Below are positions 52,423 to 61,097 of a stretch of DNA of 64,000 bases, one piece after another. The notes below the pieces were generated by a model, which did not search any database, was not told the origin of the DNA, and was given only the letters and a program-made list of their open reading frames with translations. How positions within the stretch are numbered: the first letter of the stretch is position 1; each line of letters opens with the position of its first letter. The translations under genes and the position numbers were made by a program. Source of the stretch: DTKD01 sp050948905 (GTDB taxonomy: Bacteria > Armatimonadota > UBA5829); the NCBI GenBank assembly GCA_050948905.1, contig JBMNES010000001.1:1116001-1180000 (forward strand). Reading direction: 5' to 3'.

Positions 52423-52800
52423 CTATAGAAATTCATCAGTCAAATCTATAACGTCTTTAAATTCGCCGGTCAAATCTATAACGTTTTTAAATTCATCGGT
52501 CAAATCTATCACCCCAGGTTCTTCAACAGGTCGCTGCGCAGTTGTTACATTAGAACCGCTGTTGCATATAGAGATCAAAAGCAATGTAGCTACCACAACC
52601 ACGCCAATCCCACCGAGAAGCCATAAGAAAATCTCCGGCATGGCTATTAAAAAAACTACAAATAACACCGCTGCGACAAGTAAACCATGAATTAAATCTG
52701 GTAGCACAGCTTTTCCCAATAGATAATAACCACCTGCTCTTACAGGAAGTGGTATATCATCCACCCAATTTATGTGATCTTCTCTGTTATTGTCAGTCAT
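52423..52800 (-). CDS. Small membrane protein with an in-frame C-terminal repeat
   Basis: I do not recognise this 125-residue protein. It has two strong membrane helices (about residues 36-56 and 57-80: LIHGLLVAAVLFVVFLIAM and LWLLGGIGVVVVATLLLISI) and a soluble C-terminal tail with three repeats of VIDLT-x-EF(K) encoded by a 30-bp DNA repeat. The N-terminus (residues 1-30) is polar. Its AT-richness is higher than that of the neighbours, suggesting a young or transferred gene. No strong ribosome site precedes the ATG at 52800. The function is unknown. Confidence 0.6.
   Translation of the reverse strand: MTDNNREDHINWVDDIPLPVRAGGYYLLGKAVLPDLIHGLLVAAVLFVVFLIAMPEIFLWLLGGIGVVVVATLLLISICNSGSNVTTAQRPVEEPGVIDLTDEFKNVIDLTGEFKDVIDLTDEFL
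52429..52509 (-). repeat. 30-bp tandem repeat, 2.7 copies, inside the small membrane protein gene
   Basis: Units start at 52429, 52459 and 52489 (the last is partial, 21 bp); they differ at a few bases. Each full unit encodes ten residues, so the reading frame is kept and the C-terminal tail of the protein can grow or shrink by slippage. Confidence 0.85.
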
Positions 52801-53023
52801 TGCAGCAATTATCTCCCTTCATATCGTTCATAGCCAATTGCTCTCAATGACTATATCGCTAATTTACATCTAAAGAGGCAAAACCGGCCTTCCGCTGAAA
52901 TTTCCAATCAATTTTCCAGATATCGCATCTCAGCGTGCGATGGCCTCCGATTAACCCCTGATTTGGCTGGGCATGATAATATAATAAGTGGGTTGGATGG
53001 GGTTTGGTAAGGAGGTTGTGGCG

Positions 53024-53932
53024 GTGGGTGGTGCGTCACGGTATAGTAGTGTTGCACAACAATTTCTCCCAAAGGATATCGCGGACGCCGTGCCGGAGGC
53101 GTTGTGCGAGAAACTGGCACGTACGCACTACGAGAACTTCCCCATAGGGTCGATTTTTCTGCCTGCCAAATTGCGAAAACACGTCTACAATATCTACACC
53201 TATTGCCGGCTCTGCGACGACCTTGCCGATGAGACAGGAGATTCTCACCTGTCTCTGGAACTACTGCATTGGTGGAGAGAGGAGTTGCATAGCTGCTTTG
53301 CGGGCAAGCCGAACCATCCGGTGTATGCGGCGCTGAAGCCCACCATAGATATGTTCGACCTGCCGATAGAGCCATTCGACGACCTCATAAGCGCGTTTGT
53401 TCAGGATCAGACCACCGTTCGATATGAGACCTTCGACCAGCTACAAGACTACTGCCGAAGGTCGGCTAATCCGGTTGGCCGGCTGTTTTTGTATCTTATG
53501 GGATATCGCGACGAGGCGCGGGCCAGACTCAGCGACTTCACTTGCACCGGGTTGCAGTTGATCAATTTCTGGCAGGATGTGGCTCCGGATTATCAAAAGG
53601 GCCGCATATATATCCCACAGGAAGATATGCGCCGGTTCGGATATACTGAAGCGGAGCTTAAAAACCGCGTGACAAATGCGGCATTCGTGCAGTTGATGCG
53701 GTTTGAACTGAAAAGGACACGGGAATTCTTTGACAACGGCGCACCCCTTGGCAGACTGGTGGAAGGGCCGGGAGCGGCAGATGTCGATTTGTTCAACAGA
53801 TGCGGCGTCGCGCTGGTAAACTCAATCGAGCGCAGCGGCTGCGATGTGCTTAATAAAAGGATCACTGTCTCCAAAGGACGCAAACTACTGATCGCGCTGG
53901 GTTGGGCGGCAAGAAAAGCGATCGGCAGATAG
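53024..53932 (+). CDS. hpnC: Squalene synthase-like protein HpnC
   Basis: The 302-residue protein matches HpnC, which with HpnD and HpnE makes squalene from farnesyl diphosphate in bacteria that form hopanoids. The first Asp-rich motif is CRLCDDLADETGD near residue 65; the second is FWQDVAPDYQKGRIYIPQED near residue 185; FDQLQDYCRRSANPVGRLFL is also typical. AAGGAGG lies 8 nt before the GTG at 53024, so longer GTG forms are rejected. The hpnD gene follows after 12 bp. The product, hydroxysqualene or its precursor, is taken up by the next enzymes. Confidence 0.92.
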   Translation: MGGASRYSSVAQQFLPKDIADAVPEALCEKLARTHYENFPIGSIFLPAKLRKHVYNIYTYCRLCDDLADETGDSHLSLELLHWWREELHSCFAGKPNHPVYAALKPTIDMFDLPIEPFDDLISAFVQDQTTVRYETFDQLQDYCRRSANPVGRLFLYLMGYRDEARARLSDFTCTGLQLINFWQDVAPDYQKGRIYIPQEDMRRFGYTEAELKNRVTNAAFVQLMRFELKRTREFFDNGAPLGRLVEGPGAADVDLFNRCGVALVNSIERSGCDVLNKRITVSKGRKLLIALGWAARKAIGR

Positions 53933-53944
53933 GATAATCGATTT

Positions 53945-54829
53945 ATGGACGAAAAACTGGCAGTGTCATACCGCTACTGTCGCGATGTGGCGCGAAAACG
54001 GGCGAAGAATTTCTACTACTCGTTTATAGTGCTGCCAAAAGATCAGCGGGATGCGATGTGCGCGGTTTATGCCTTTATGCGCTACTGCGACGACATCGCC
54101 GACGACCCTGGTGTCAATTATGACCGCAGGCAAATGCTTGAAAGATGGCGGGGTTCGTTGGACGTATCCAGGCTTAATGATCATAAAGAGAGCCTCATTT
54201 TGCCGGCCTTTCACGACACAGTGCGCAAATTCGAAATACCCCTGGAATATTTTCACCAGCTTATAGACGGCGCGTCGATGGACCTCAGCATCGACAGGTA
54301 TGAGACCTTCGAGCAGCTTTATGATTATTGCTATAAAGTAGCCTCGGTGGTCGGCCTGGTCTGCATATATATCTTCGGTTTCGATGCGCCGGAGGCTAAG
54401 AAGTATGCCGAATATTGCGGAATAGCATTTCAGTTGACCAATATCCTGCGGGATGTGAAGGAAGATGCCGCCAGCGGCAGGGTCTATATCCCCGAAGAGG
54501 ACTTACGCGCATTCGACTACAGCGCAGAAGAGTTGATTGCCGGGCCGAGGGATGATCGATTTAAGCGGCTTATGCGCTTTGAGGTCGATAGAGCACGCGG
54601 ATATTACGCCTCGGCGATGCCACTGGTGACGATGGTGCACGGCGCAGGCAGACCTGGGCTGTGCGCGATGATAGAGATTTATCTTAGCATCCTCGACAGA
54701 ATCGAGAGCAAGCAGTATGATGTCTTTCGCCACTCGGTTTCGCTGTCTCGCACCCGCAAGGTGGCTATCGCGGCTAAGGCCCTGGTAAGATCGAAGCTCT
54801 CCGGAGGCGGACCATATCTACCAACATAG
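53945..54829 (+). CDS. hpnD: Presqualene diphosphate / squalene synthase HpnD
   Basis: The 294-residue protein has YAFMRYCDDIADDPGVNYDR (first Asp-rich motif) near residue 45 and TNILRDVKEDAASGRVYIPE (second motif) near residue 170, as in HpnD, which condenses two farnesyl diphosphates to presqualene diphosphate. FEQLYDYCYKVASVVGLVCI lies between them. The arrangement hpnC-hpnD-hpnE is standard. No strong ribosome site is visible before the ATG at 53945. Its 3' end overlaps the predicted start of hpnE by 16 bp. Confidence 0.92.
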   Translation: MDEKLAVSYRYCRDVARKRAKNFYYSFIVLPKDQRDAMCAVYAFMRYCDDIADDPGVNYDRRQMLERWRGSLDVSRLNDHKESLILPAFHDTVRKFEIPLEYFHQLIDGASMDLSIDRYETFEQLYDYCYKVASVVGLVCIYIFGFDAPEAKKYAEYCGIAFQLTNILRDVKEDAASGRVYIPEEDLRAFDYSAEELIAGPRDDRFKRLMRFEVDRARGYYASAMPLVTMVHGAGRPGLCAMIEIYLSILDRIESKQYDVFRHSVSLSRTRKVAIAAKALVRSKLSGGGPYLPT

Positions 54830-56082
54830 CAGTAATAGGGGGCGGCGTAGCCGGAATCTCCTGTGCATATCAACTCGCCAGACGCGGCATAAAAGTCACT
54901 TTGTTCGAGGCCCGCAGCGCCCTCGGAGGCCGGAGCCGCTCTTTTTATGACCGACACAGTGGCTTGATGCTGGATAATTGCCAACACGTGCTGCTGGGCT
55001 GCTGTTACGAGGCCATAGACTTTCTCCGAGAGATTGGGACGCTGGATAAGGTCACGTTTTACGACAAACTTAAGGTGATCGACCAGTCCAGGCGGCTCAT
55101 TATAAAATCCTCCCCTCTTCCTGCCCCTTTACATCTCGTACCCGCGTTGATGGGAGGGGATTTTTTGAGTGCTTCGGAGAAACGAGCGTTGATGCGGCTG
55201 GCCGTCTTGATGCCAATCAACAAACCGACCAAAACCGAGACTGCCGCGGCTTATTTCGCCTCGGTGGGATGCCCGAAGAGCCTTATTACAAAGCTGATTG
55301 AGCCGGTTATAGTCTCCGCACTCAACGAATTCCCCGCAGAGGCGTCGGCTGAGTATGCGCGTATGGTGCTGCTGGAGATGCTGTTTAGGAATCGACGCGC
55401 GTATTTACTTGGGGTTCCGGATGTAACTCTCAGCGAATTAATATCCGAACCTGCGATGCGTAAGTTGCAGGAAATGGGCTGCGAGCTTCGTCTCGGCACG
55501 CGGATACGGGCGTTACACAGAGAAAATGGCCGAATGAGATGCCTGGAGACCGGCTCCGGGCAGCGAGTTGAATATGACGCTTGCGTGGCCGCTGTGCTTC
55601 CACGATCACTGGCGAAAATTGGGATCGCAAGCGCAGAACAGTTGACCTGGCGACCGATAATCAGCGCACACTTATTTTATGGGCGACAGATACCGGCATT
55701 TGAGCCCGCATGTGTGGTTGAAGAACCGTTTGGATGGGTATTCGGCAAGCATCCGGAGACAGGTTACGTGCAGGCAGTCGCCAGCGCTGCGGGTGGAATA
55801 ATCGGTCTGAGTCGGGATGAGATAGCTGCTTTGGCAGTGCGGGCTGCCGAGCAGGTTGAGCCTGCTCTTGCGGGTATGCCGCTTCAGAGAAGCATAATCC
55901 ATAAGGAGCGACACGCGACTTTTGCGACATTGGGCTGCGATGATCACCGGCCGTCGACGGTGACTGCTTTGGATAACGTGTTTATTGCAGGGGACTGGGT
56001 TGCCACGGGCTGGCCCGCGACCATAGAAAGCGCGGTGCGATCCGGCCGGATGGCAGCAGAAGCAATCATAAAATCAGGCTGA
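54814..56082 (+). CDS. hpnE: Hydroxysqualene dehydroxylase HpnE with a probable AUA start
   Basis: The 422-residue protein is a FAD-dependent amine-oxidase-fold enzyme that reduces hydroxysqualene to squalene. The frame opens NIAVIGGGVAGISCAYQLAR, a complete dinucleotide-binding loop, followed by FEARSALGGRSRSFY; the C-terminus has VFIAGDWVATGWPATIESAV. No ATG, GTG or TTG occurs in frame between the previous stop and 54901, and starting at 54901 would remove the FAD loop. GGAGG at 54803-54807 lies 6 nt before an ATA at 54814, the natural start site, 16 bp inside hpnD. AUA is a rare start; a sequence error is the alternative. Confidence 0.85.
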   Translation: MSTNIAVIGGGVAGISCAYQLARRGIKVTLFEARSALGGRSRSFYDRHSGLMLDNCQHVLLGCCYEAIDFLREIGTLDKVTFYDKLKVIDQSRRLIIKSSPLPAPLHLVPALMGGDFLSASEKRALMRLAVLMPINKPTKTETAAAYFASVGCPKSLITKLIEPVIVSALNEFPAEASAEYARMVLLEMLFRNRRAYLLGVPDVTLSELISEPAMRKLQEMGCELRLGTRIRALHRENGRMRCLETGSGQRVEYDACVAAVLPRSLAKIGIASAEQLTWRPIISAHLFYGRQIPAFEPACVVEEPFGWVFGKHPETGYVQAVASAAGGIIGLSRDEIAALAVRAAEQVEPALAGMPLQRSIIHKERHATFATLGCDDHRPSTVTALDNVFIAGDWVATGWPATIESAVRSGRMAAEAIIKSG

Positions 56083-56119
56083 TTGGGCGCGTCACAAGTC
56101 ACCGAATGTGGGAGGGACT

Positions 56120-56947
56120 ATGCGACGATTATTCACCTTTACGGCGCTCGCTTTAGCTCTGGCAGCATCCTGCGCAATAGCTCAACAGCAAGCTCAGCCG
56201 CAGCAGATCGTGACCACGTCCTGGCACGGGTTATCGGGATTATACGTGATCCCGACCGCTAGAATTGTAGGAGCCGGCAAGTTCGCAGTCGGTTTCAACG
56301 AATCCAAACACGCGGAAACCATTCTTGGCGGCAAATATGTCGACCGGCAGATCAGAGGCGTCGGCACCTACGGCATATCAGACAAAATAGAGATATGCGC
56401 CACAATATATAACAACATGTTTGTGATTCCACCCGATGTCGAACCTCAGTTGCACAACACACACAAGCACACTTTCGGGGCCAAGATTCAACTGCTTCAA
56501 GAGCACCCACACTTCTGGTTTCCTGCGGTGGCTGTGGGGGTTAGGGATATCACGAACAACACAGCGGACCTTGGCCCGCTGCACAACGTCAATAATGGCA
56601 CCAAAGGCTTCATTGTGGCCAGCAAAAAAGTGCTCAAAAACCCGAAAACGGGCCGGTTTATGGACTGCCACGCAGGTTTGACGTTCGATCGCAACGCCAC
56701 ATCTGGATTCGCCGGCATAGAGCTTACGCTGGCGTTGAACACGAGCCTGATAATTGAGGGTATCTGGGATGCACCATACCTCAATTTCCGTGACTTCGGA
56801 GACGACGACACCCACGGCCGCTATTTGTTTAATGTCGGGCTGAGGATGTACCCGGAACTTGTGCCCGGGCTTGTCCTCGACACAGGGTTTGTCGGCGACG
56901 GTGAGTTCGAGTTCTCATTCGGCGCGAGTTATGTTATCACTTTATAG
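56120..56947 (+). CDS. YjbH-like outer-membrane beta-barrel protein
   Basis: The 275-residue protein has a signal peptide (MRRLFTFTALALALAASCAI, cleaved near AQQQA). The mature part resembles YjbH/DUF940 outer-membrane proteins: SWHGLSGLYVIPTARIVGAG at the start, then alternating strands such as GFAGIELTLALNTSLIIEGI and FNVGLRMYPELVPGLVLDTG, ending SFGASYVITL. YjbH-type proteins help export surface polysaccharide. GGGAGG lies 4-5 nt before the ATG at 56120. It lies 38 bp after hpnE and may share its transcript. The last 19 bp overlap the convergent isomerase gene. Confidence 0.75.
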   Translation: MRRLFTFTALALALAASCAIAQQQAQPQQIVTTSWHGLSGLYVIPTARIVGAGKFAVGFNESKHAETILGGKYVDRQIRGVGTYGISDKIEICATIYNNMFVIPPDVEPQLHNTHKHTFGAKIQLLQEHPHFWFPAVAVGVRDITNNTADLGPLHNVNNGTKGFIVASKKVLKNPKTGRFMDCHAGLTFDRNATSGFAGIELTLALNTSLIIEGIWDAPYLNFRDFGDDDTHGRYLFNVGLRMYPELVPGLVLDTGFVGDGEFEFSFGASYVITL

Positions 56948-57813
56948 GACTTGAGAATCTCTCTGAGATACGCCGCATCGTCGATGAGAATCGCCTTTTG
57001 TTTCTCCTTGTCGTAGCGGCCGAGGGATTCATTTTCGATGCACAGATCACCGGTATATCCGGCGTCCTTTAACGCCTTTACCGTTACGTGCATATCGACG
57101 TTGCCTTCTCGCAGGGGGCTGCAGTATTCACCGTAGCCCCAGCCGGTTTCCCGTTGTATATTCCGCTTATCGGCGGGGTAGTTGATGGATTTCATGTGGG
57201 TATGCTTTGTGCGAGGCGCGAAGTGCTTTATTATCTCGTGGACTCGTTTGATAGGATAGCCGTACCAATAGAAATTGCCTGTATCCAGCGTCATACCGAC
57301 GCGGTTGGAGTTCACGGCGTCCAATACAGCATCAAGAAACTCCTGCTCGTTGCCTTTGTGACCGTGGTTTTCTATCCCCATATTCACGTTTAGATCCGCT
57401 GTCGCATCGAGTATCTTTTTCATACAATCCGCAAAGTGCTGCGCTCTTTTATCAAGCGGCCAGGAATCCTGTGTGCTGAGATACGCGTCGATGCGGATGG
57501 CCTTAATCTGTAACTGCGACGCCGCTTTGACTGCGGAGATGACGTAATCGAGTTCGCTTTGCAAATCCTCAGCGCCGAAGTTATTTCCGAGAAGTAGAGC
57601 ACAGGGTTTGACGCCGTTATTCTCGGCTTTGTAGCGATATTGTTCGATGGCGTTCGGGTCTGCAAGAGACTCTCGTGTGTCCGAATCGACGGATGGCACG
57701 GTTCTATCCTTGGTGTAGTTCAGTTCCACGTGCTGTATGCCCATCGCTTGAAGTCCGGCTTTAATGGTGCCGAACGTGCCTGGCAGGTGGGCGTCTCTGA
57801 CGGAAATATACAT
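56929..57813 (-). CDS. Sugar phosphate isomerase/epimerase-like TIM-barrel protein
   Basis: The 294-residue protein has the AP_endonuc_2 fold: MYISVRDAHLPGTFGTIKAG at the start, LRNVNMGIENHGHKGNEQEF-like metal-site sequence near residue 160 (with IENHGHKGN), GMTLDTGNFYWYG near residue 190, THMKSINYPADKRN and YTGDLCIENESLGRYDKEKQ. The conserved Glu, Asp and His residues suggest a metal-dependent isomerase or epimerase for sugars or polyols. GGAGGG lies 6-7 nt before the ATG at 57813. It is convergent with the outer-membrane protein gene, and stands alone. The substrate is unknown. Confidence 0.82.
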   Translation of the reverse strand: MYISVRDAHLPGTFGTIKAGLQAMGIQHVELNYTKDRTVPSVDSDTRESLADPNAIEQYRYKAENNGVKPCALLLGNNFGAEDLQSELDYVISAVKAASQLQIKAIRIDAYLSTQDSWPLDKRAQHFADCMKKILDATADLNVNMGIENHGHKGNEQEFLDAVLDAVNSNRVGMTLDTGNFYWYGYPIKRVHEIIKHFAPRTKHTHMKSINYPADKRNIQRETGWGYGEYCSPLREGNVDMHVTVKALKDAGYTGDLCIENESLGRYDKEKQKAILIDDAAYLREILKSYKVIT

Positions 57814-57974
57814 AGTTAATCCCTCCGGTAGACTCAAGTCTCCTTTTGCAGCAGCGTTGAGTTTCCCTTCTTACATACCCAGGAAGGATGCGCGACGGTG
57901 AGTTTTGAACTTATATGAAGGCAGAGGTAGCGCTTGACGGAGGACGAATTCCCAGGCGTATAGGTATACAATTT

Positions 57975-58607
57975 ATGACTACAGGTAATAATCAGTTTTT
58001 TGACACACTTGCATCCAGCTACGACAAGCCGCGAACGGTAGACAGGGCGAATGCTGTGGCTGAGGAAATTCGCAGGCAATTGCCGATTCGTTCTGATATG
58101 ACCGCGTTAGACTACGGCGCAGGAACGGGCTTGATGGCATTTGCGTTAAAGCCGTTTGTAAAATCTATCATCGCAGTAGATTACTCACAGGGGATGATCG
58201 AGGCCCTGCAACAGAAAATAGACGAGTTTAGTGTGGAAGGCGTGACCCCTGTGCTCGGCGATATCAATACAGGACAACTTGACGGGATGCGGTTCGACCT
58301 TGTCTACAGCTCGATGACCATGCACCATATCCCAAACGTGGCAGAGGTTCTGAGCAAATTTTACGACCTGATTGAGCCGGGCGGGTTTATTGCTATTGCA
58401 GACCTCGACGCTGAGGACGGAAGTTTTCATGGAGACCACACCGAGGTACATCATCACGGCTTCGACAGAGAAGAAATGGTGCGGTTGCTGCGACAAGTGG
58501 GGTTTATCGACGTGAGGTCTTCGACCGCCCACACTATGACCAAAGAAATAGAAAACGGCGAGACGCGTGATTTTCCTGTATTTTTGGTTGTCGGTCGAAA
58601 AGGCTAA
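57975..58607 (+). CDS. Class I SAM-dependent methyltransferase
   Basis: The 210-residue protein has the SAM-binding signature TALDYGAGTGLMAFALKPFV near residue 40 (motif I), IIAVDYSQGMIEALQQKIDE, LVYSSMTMHHIPNVAEVLSK near residue 115 and EPGGFIAIADLDAEDGSFHG. The FHGDHTEVHHHGFDREEMV region with several His resembles small UbiE/Coq5-like or tellurite-resistance-type methyltransferases. The ATG at 57975 is favoured by AGGT about 10 nt upstream and a typical N-terminus; an ATG 20 codons upstream lacks any site. The gene is single. Substrate unknown. Confidence 0.82.
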   Translation: MTTGNNQFFDTLASSYDKPRTVDRANAVAEEIRRQLPIRSDMTALDYGAGTGLMAFALKPFVKSIIAVDYSQGMIEALQQKIDEFSVEGVTPVLGDINTGQLDGMRFDLVYSSMTMHHIPNVAEVLSKFYDLIEPGGFIAIADLDAEDGSFHGDHTEVHHHGFDREEMVRLLRQVGFIDVRSSTAHTMTKEIENGETRDFPVFLVVGRKG

Positions 58608-58660
58608 TGGTATGAGATGGGTGGCGAGTTTCTATGGCCCGCCACCCGGTAACTAGCGAA

Positions 58661-59122
58661 CTACCTTCGCTGCTCCTCATAGTCGTAGATATCGAACAGC
58701 GTGTAAACCACCTTGTTTCGCGGAACGTACTGCTTTATGTAGGCTTCCATATAGACCTGCAACTCGACCGGAACGTCGCTGAGCCTTCTGTCGCGCTGCT
58801 GATTGTTCCAGGGGATGATCTCCTCGAGGGTTTTCTGCTTGGCGTGTTCCCGAATCCAGTCCTCGACCTGCTCGTCAGAGGCTCCTGTCGCCAGAAACGC
58901 CCGCAGTTCGTCGTAGTTGATCTCAGCAAAATCCAACCAGACCTTGTCCAGCGGGCAATTGGTGTCGTATTCTCCCATGCAGCCGACCAAATCCGAGCGG
59001 CACTTGTCCACCACGCGGGCAGCGATCACATATCCCGCCAGGGTCTCCCGCGGGCCGCGGGGAAAATCTCGATTATCCCGCAAATCACGGGCCAGCAATC
59101 TGACTTTTTCCAAATTTTCCAT
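58661..59122 (-). CDS. DUF5069 protein
   Basis: The 153-residue protein matches DUF5069, a family common in Armatimonadota, Verrucomicrobia and Planctomycetes: ARDLRDNRDFPRGPRETLAG near the start and GEYDTNCPLDKVWLDFAEIN in the middle, followed by DEQVEDWIREHAKQKTLEEI. No function is established. GGAG lies 9 nt before the ATG at 59122, whereas upstream ATG and TTG codons overlap the site. It is the last gene of the minus-strand run that includes the beta-mannosidase. Confidence 0.85.
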   Translation of the reverse strand: MENLEKVRLLARDLRDNRDFPRGPRETLAGYVIAARVVDKCRSDLVGCMGEYDTNCPLDKVWLDFAEINYDELRAFLATGASDEQVEDWIREHAKQKTLEEIIPWNNQQRDRRLSDVPVELQVYMEAYIKQYVPRNKVVYTLFDIYDYEEQRR

Positions 59123-59168
59123 TAAGCGCATCTCCAATCTAAAATCTTGTTGAGCTTATACCCAACTA

Positions 59169-61097
59169 TTACCCTCGCCATATCTTCTGCAGAGAAATTG
59201 CTGCAATTTTTGGGTTTCCATCGACATCGACTATAGAAGTATTGGCCGTGCAGGGGTAGCAGTCGTGACCCATCCAGAGGATAATTCCGCCGCACTTGGG
59301 AAAGCGGTCCTTGCACGATTTAACCGCGATACAAAGCGCTTTGGCCTGCCTGGCCTGGCTCCACTCGACGTATTCTTCGATGCTTTCAGGCTCTCGGCCG
59401 AGTTCACGTATGGCCTCGTGCCATTCAATCCACCACGGCGAGGTGCGTTTCCACAGCGGGTTAGTGGAATCGGCGGGCATAGGGTCGAGGCCGCCGGAGG
59501 ATCTGCGGATTATCTCAACCGAACTTGCGCCCGGCGCACCGGTTTCCGACCTGAACAGAGCGTCGTCCCCTGCCCAATAGCGCGCCCAGTCGCCGTCAAG
59601 ATCCCCTTCCGCCTTCCACGGGCCGTGCACATCCCAATGGATCCCTTTGCCGAAATTGCCCTCCGATGCAGTGAACGTCGGGCCGGAGGACGAAGTCGCC
59701 AGAAACCACCTTGTCGGGTCCTGCTGGTTCACAACATCTCGTATCCTGGCGATCATCGGGTGCGATTCGTCGACAGGCCGACCCTGACCCGGGCTGCCGT
59801 CCATAGCGGTTTGCAGCTCATTTCCGCCACACCAGATTATCAGCGACACGTGATGCTGCCGGCGTTTAATATATGATTCGACGATGCCGGCCATAGATTC
59901 AATGGACTTCTCATCGTCCGGCGGGTGATTGTCGACGCCGGAAGACGACAGCGGAAACTCCTGCCAGACCATCAACCCCAACTCGTCGCAGATGTTATAG
60001 AACTCCTCACGCTCCAAAAACGCCCCGCCCCAGACCCGGAGAATATTCAGTCCAAGGTCCTTATACAACGTCAGCCGTTTGCGATAGTCGGCCTCGGTGA
60101 CATCAGCGTAGTTTGGCCGGATCGGAACCCAGTTTATGCCCTGCAAAAAGACCGGTTCGCCGTTGACGACGCAAATCCACCGATCAGCGTGCTCAGCGCC
60201 CTCGCAATGCTGCCAGGTGACGCTTTTGAACCCCACGCGGCGGGTTTGGGCGTCGATTTCGTCTCCGTTATCATCAAAAAGCGCGAATCGGAGGTCATAA
60301 AGCGGCTGCTGGCAGCTAAGATTCGGCCACCATAACTCGACGGGCAGATCGTTCCAGTTCACACCCGTTGAGTTGAAATCAACTGCGGGTATCTTCTCCG
60401 TGCGAATAATCTTCCCATCCCGGCTGAGAGTCAATTCGACTGACGCACCCTGCACCTTACCCCAGGCCGTAAGAGATGATGCGTCTGTGGTACACCGAAA
60501 ACTGCTTATCTGTGCGCCGTCGGTTATCTCAAGAGAAATCGGTTCGGTTATGCCGATTTGCACCAATCGCGGCACCCAGTCCCAGGTGTAGTTGAAACGC
60601 GGCTTCCATTCGCGCATTTTGGATGTGAAGCCGAACTGACCGAGCCATCGCGGTGACAGGTCGAAGATTATCCTTATCACGTTGCCGGATGGCTGCAAAT
60701 AATCAGTAAGCTCGAAGATATGTGGCGTAAATGAGCCAGTGAACTCGCCGACTGTTGCGCCGTTGACCATCACCCATCCGCAGTAATCCAACCCGCCGCA
60801 ATTTAGTCGAGTTATCCTGCCCTGCTGCAGCCAATCGTCAGGGATAGCGGCCTCGTATATCCAGTGCCTGTTTTCTACCCACTCACAGGCGCGGCAATTC
60901 AGGCCGACGTTCCAATCCGGCAGCAGCCCGGCTTTGAGCAGGCTCATCTGCACTGAACCCGGCACCTGTGCGTCTATTGCGCTGATTTCTGCGTTCGGCG
61001 ACGCCCCGATTTCCAGGCTCTGCTCCATACGCCATAGCTCCGGAATCCAGCCGGACAGTTTCCAGTTAAGCTGAGAAAGGTCGTATCTTTTAATCAC
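59169..61097 (-). CDS. Beta-mannosidase, glycoside hydrolase family 2
   Basis: The 642-residue protein has a GH2 sugar-binding domain (about 1-185), an Ig-like domain (about 190-290) and a catalytic TIM barrel (about 300-642). The acid/base Glu427 lies in IIWCGGNELQ, the nucleophile Glu518 in FRSETGAPG, and LRVWGGAFLEREEFYNICDE is the typical barrel signature. WxxxNGxxVG-type sequence is seen in the binding domain. GH2 members with this layout hydrolyse beta-mannosides at non-reducing ends. There is no signal peptide, so it acts in the cytoplasm on imported oligosaccharides. Its start overlaps the end of the upstream gene by 8 bp. Exo-beta-mannosidase is likeliest. Confidence 0.85.
   Translation of the reverse strand: MIKRYDLSQLNWKLSGWIPELWRMEQSLEIGASPNAEISAIDAQVPGSVQMSLLKAGLLPDWNVGLNCRACEWVENRHWIYEAAIPDDWLQQGRITRLNCGGLDYCGWVMVNGATVGEFTGSFTPHIFELTDYLQPSGNVIRIIFDLSPRWLGQFGFTSKMREWKPRFNYTWDWVPRLVQIGITEPISLEITDGAQISSFRCTTDASSLTAWGKVQGASVELTLSRDGKIIRTEKIPAVDFNSTGVNWNDLPVELWWPNLSCQQPLYDLRFALFDDNGDEIDAQTRRVGFKSVTWQHCEGAEHADRWICVVNGEPVFLQGINWVPIRPNYADVTEADYRKRLTLYKDLGLNILRVWGGAFLEREEFYNICDELGLMVWQEFPLSSSGVDNHPPDDEKSIESMAGIVESYIKRRQHHVSLIIWCGGNELQTAMDGSPGQGRPVDESHPMIARIRDVVNQQDPTRWFLATSSSGPTFTASEGNFGKGIHWDVHGPWKAEGDLDGDWARYWAGDDALFRSETGAPGASSVEIIRRSSGGLDPMPADSTNPLWKRTSPWWIEWHEAIRELGREPESIEEYVEWSQARQAKALCIAVKSCKDRFPKCGGIILWMGHDCYPCTANTSIVDVDGNPKIAAISLQKIWRG

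Noticed and set aside
58620..58648. GGTGGCG/CGCCACC hairpin between convergent genes
   Set aside because: The stem is short and the loop long, with no T-run on either strand; too weak to call a terminator.
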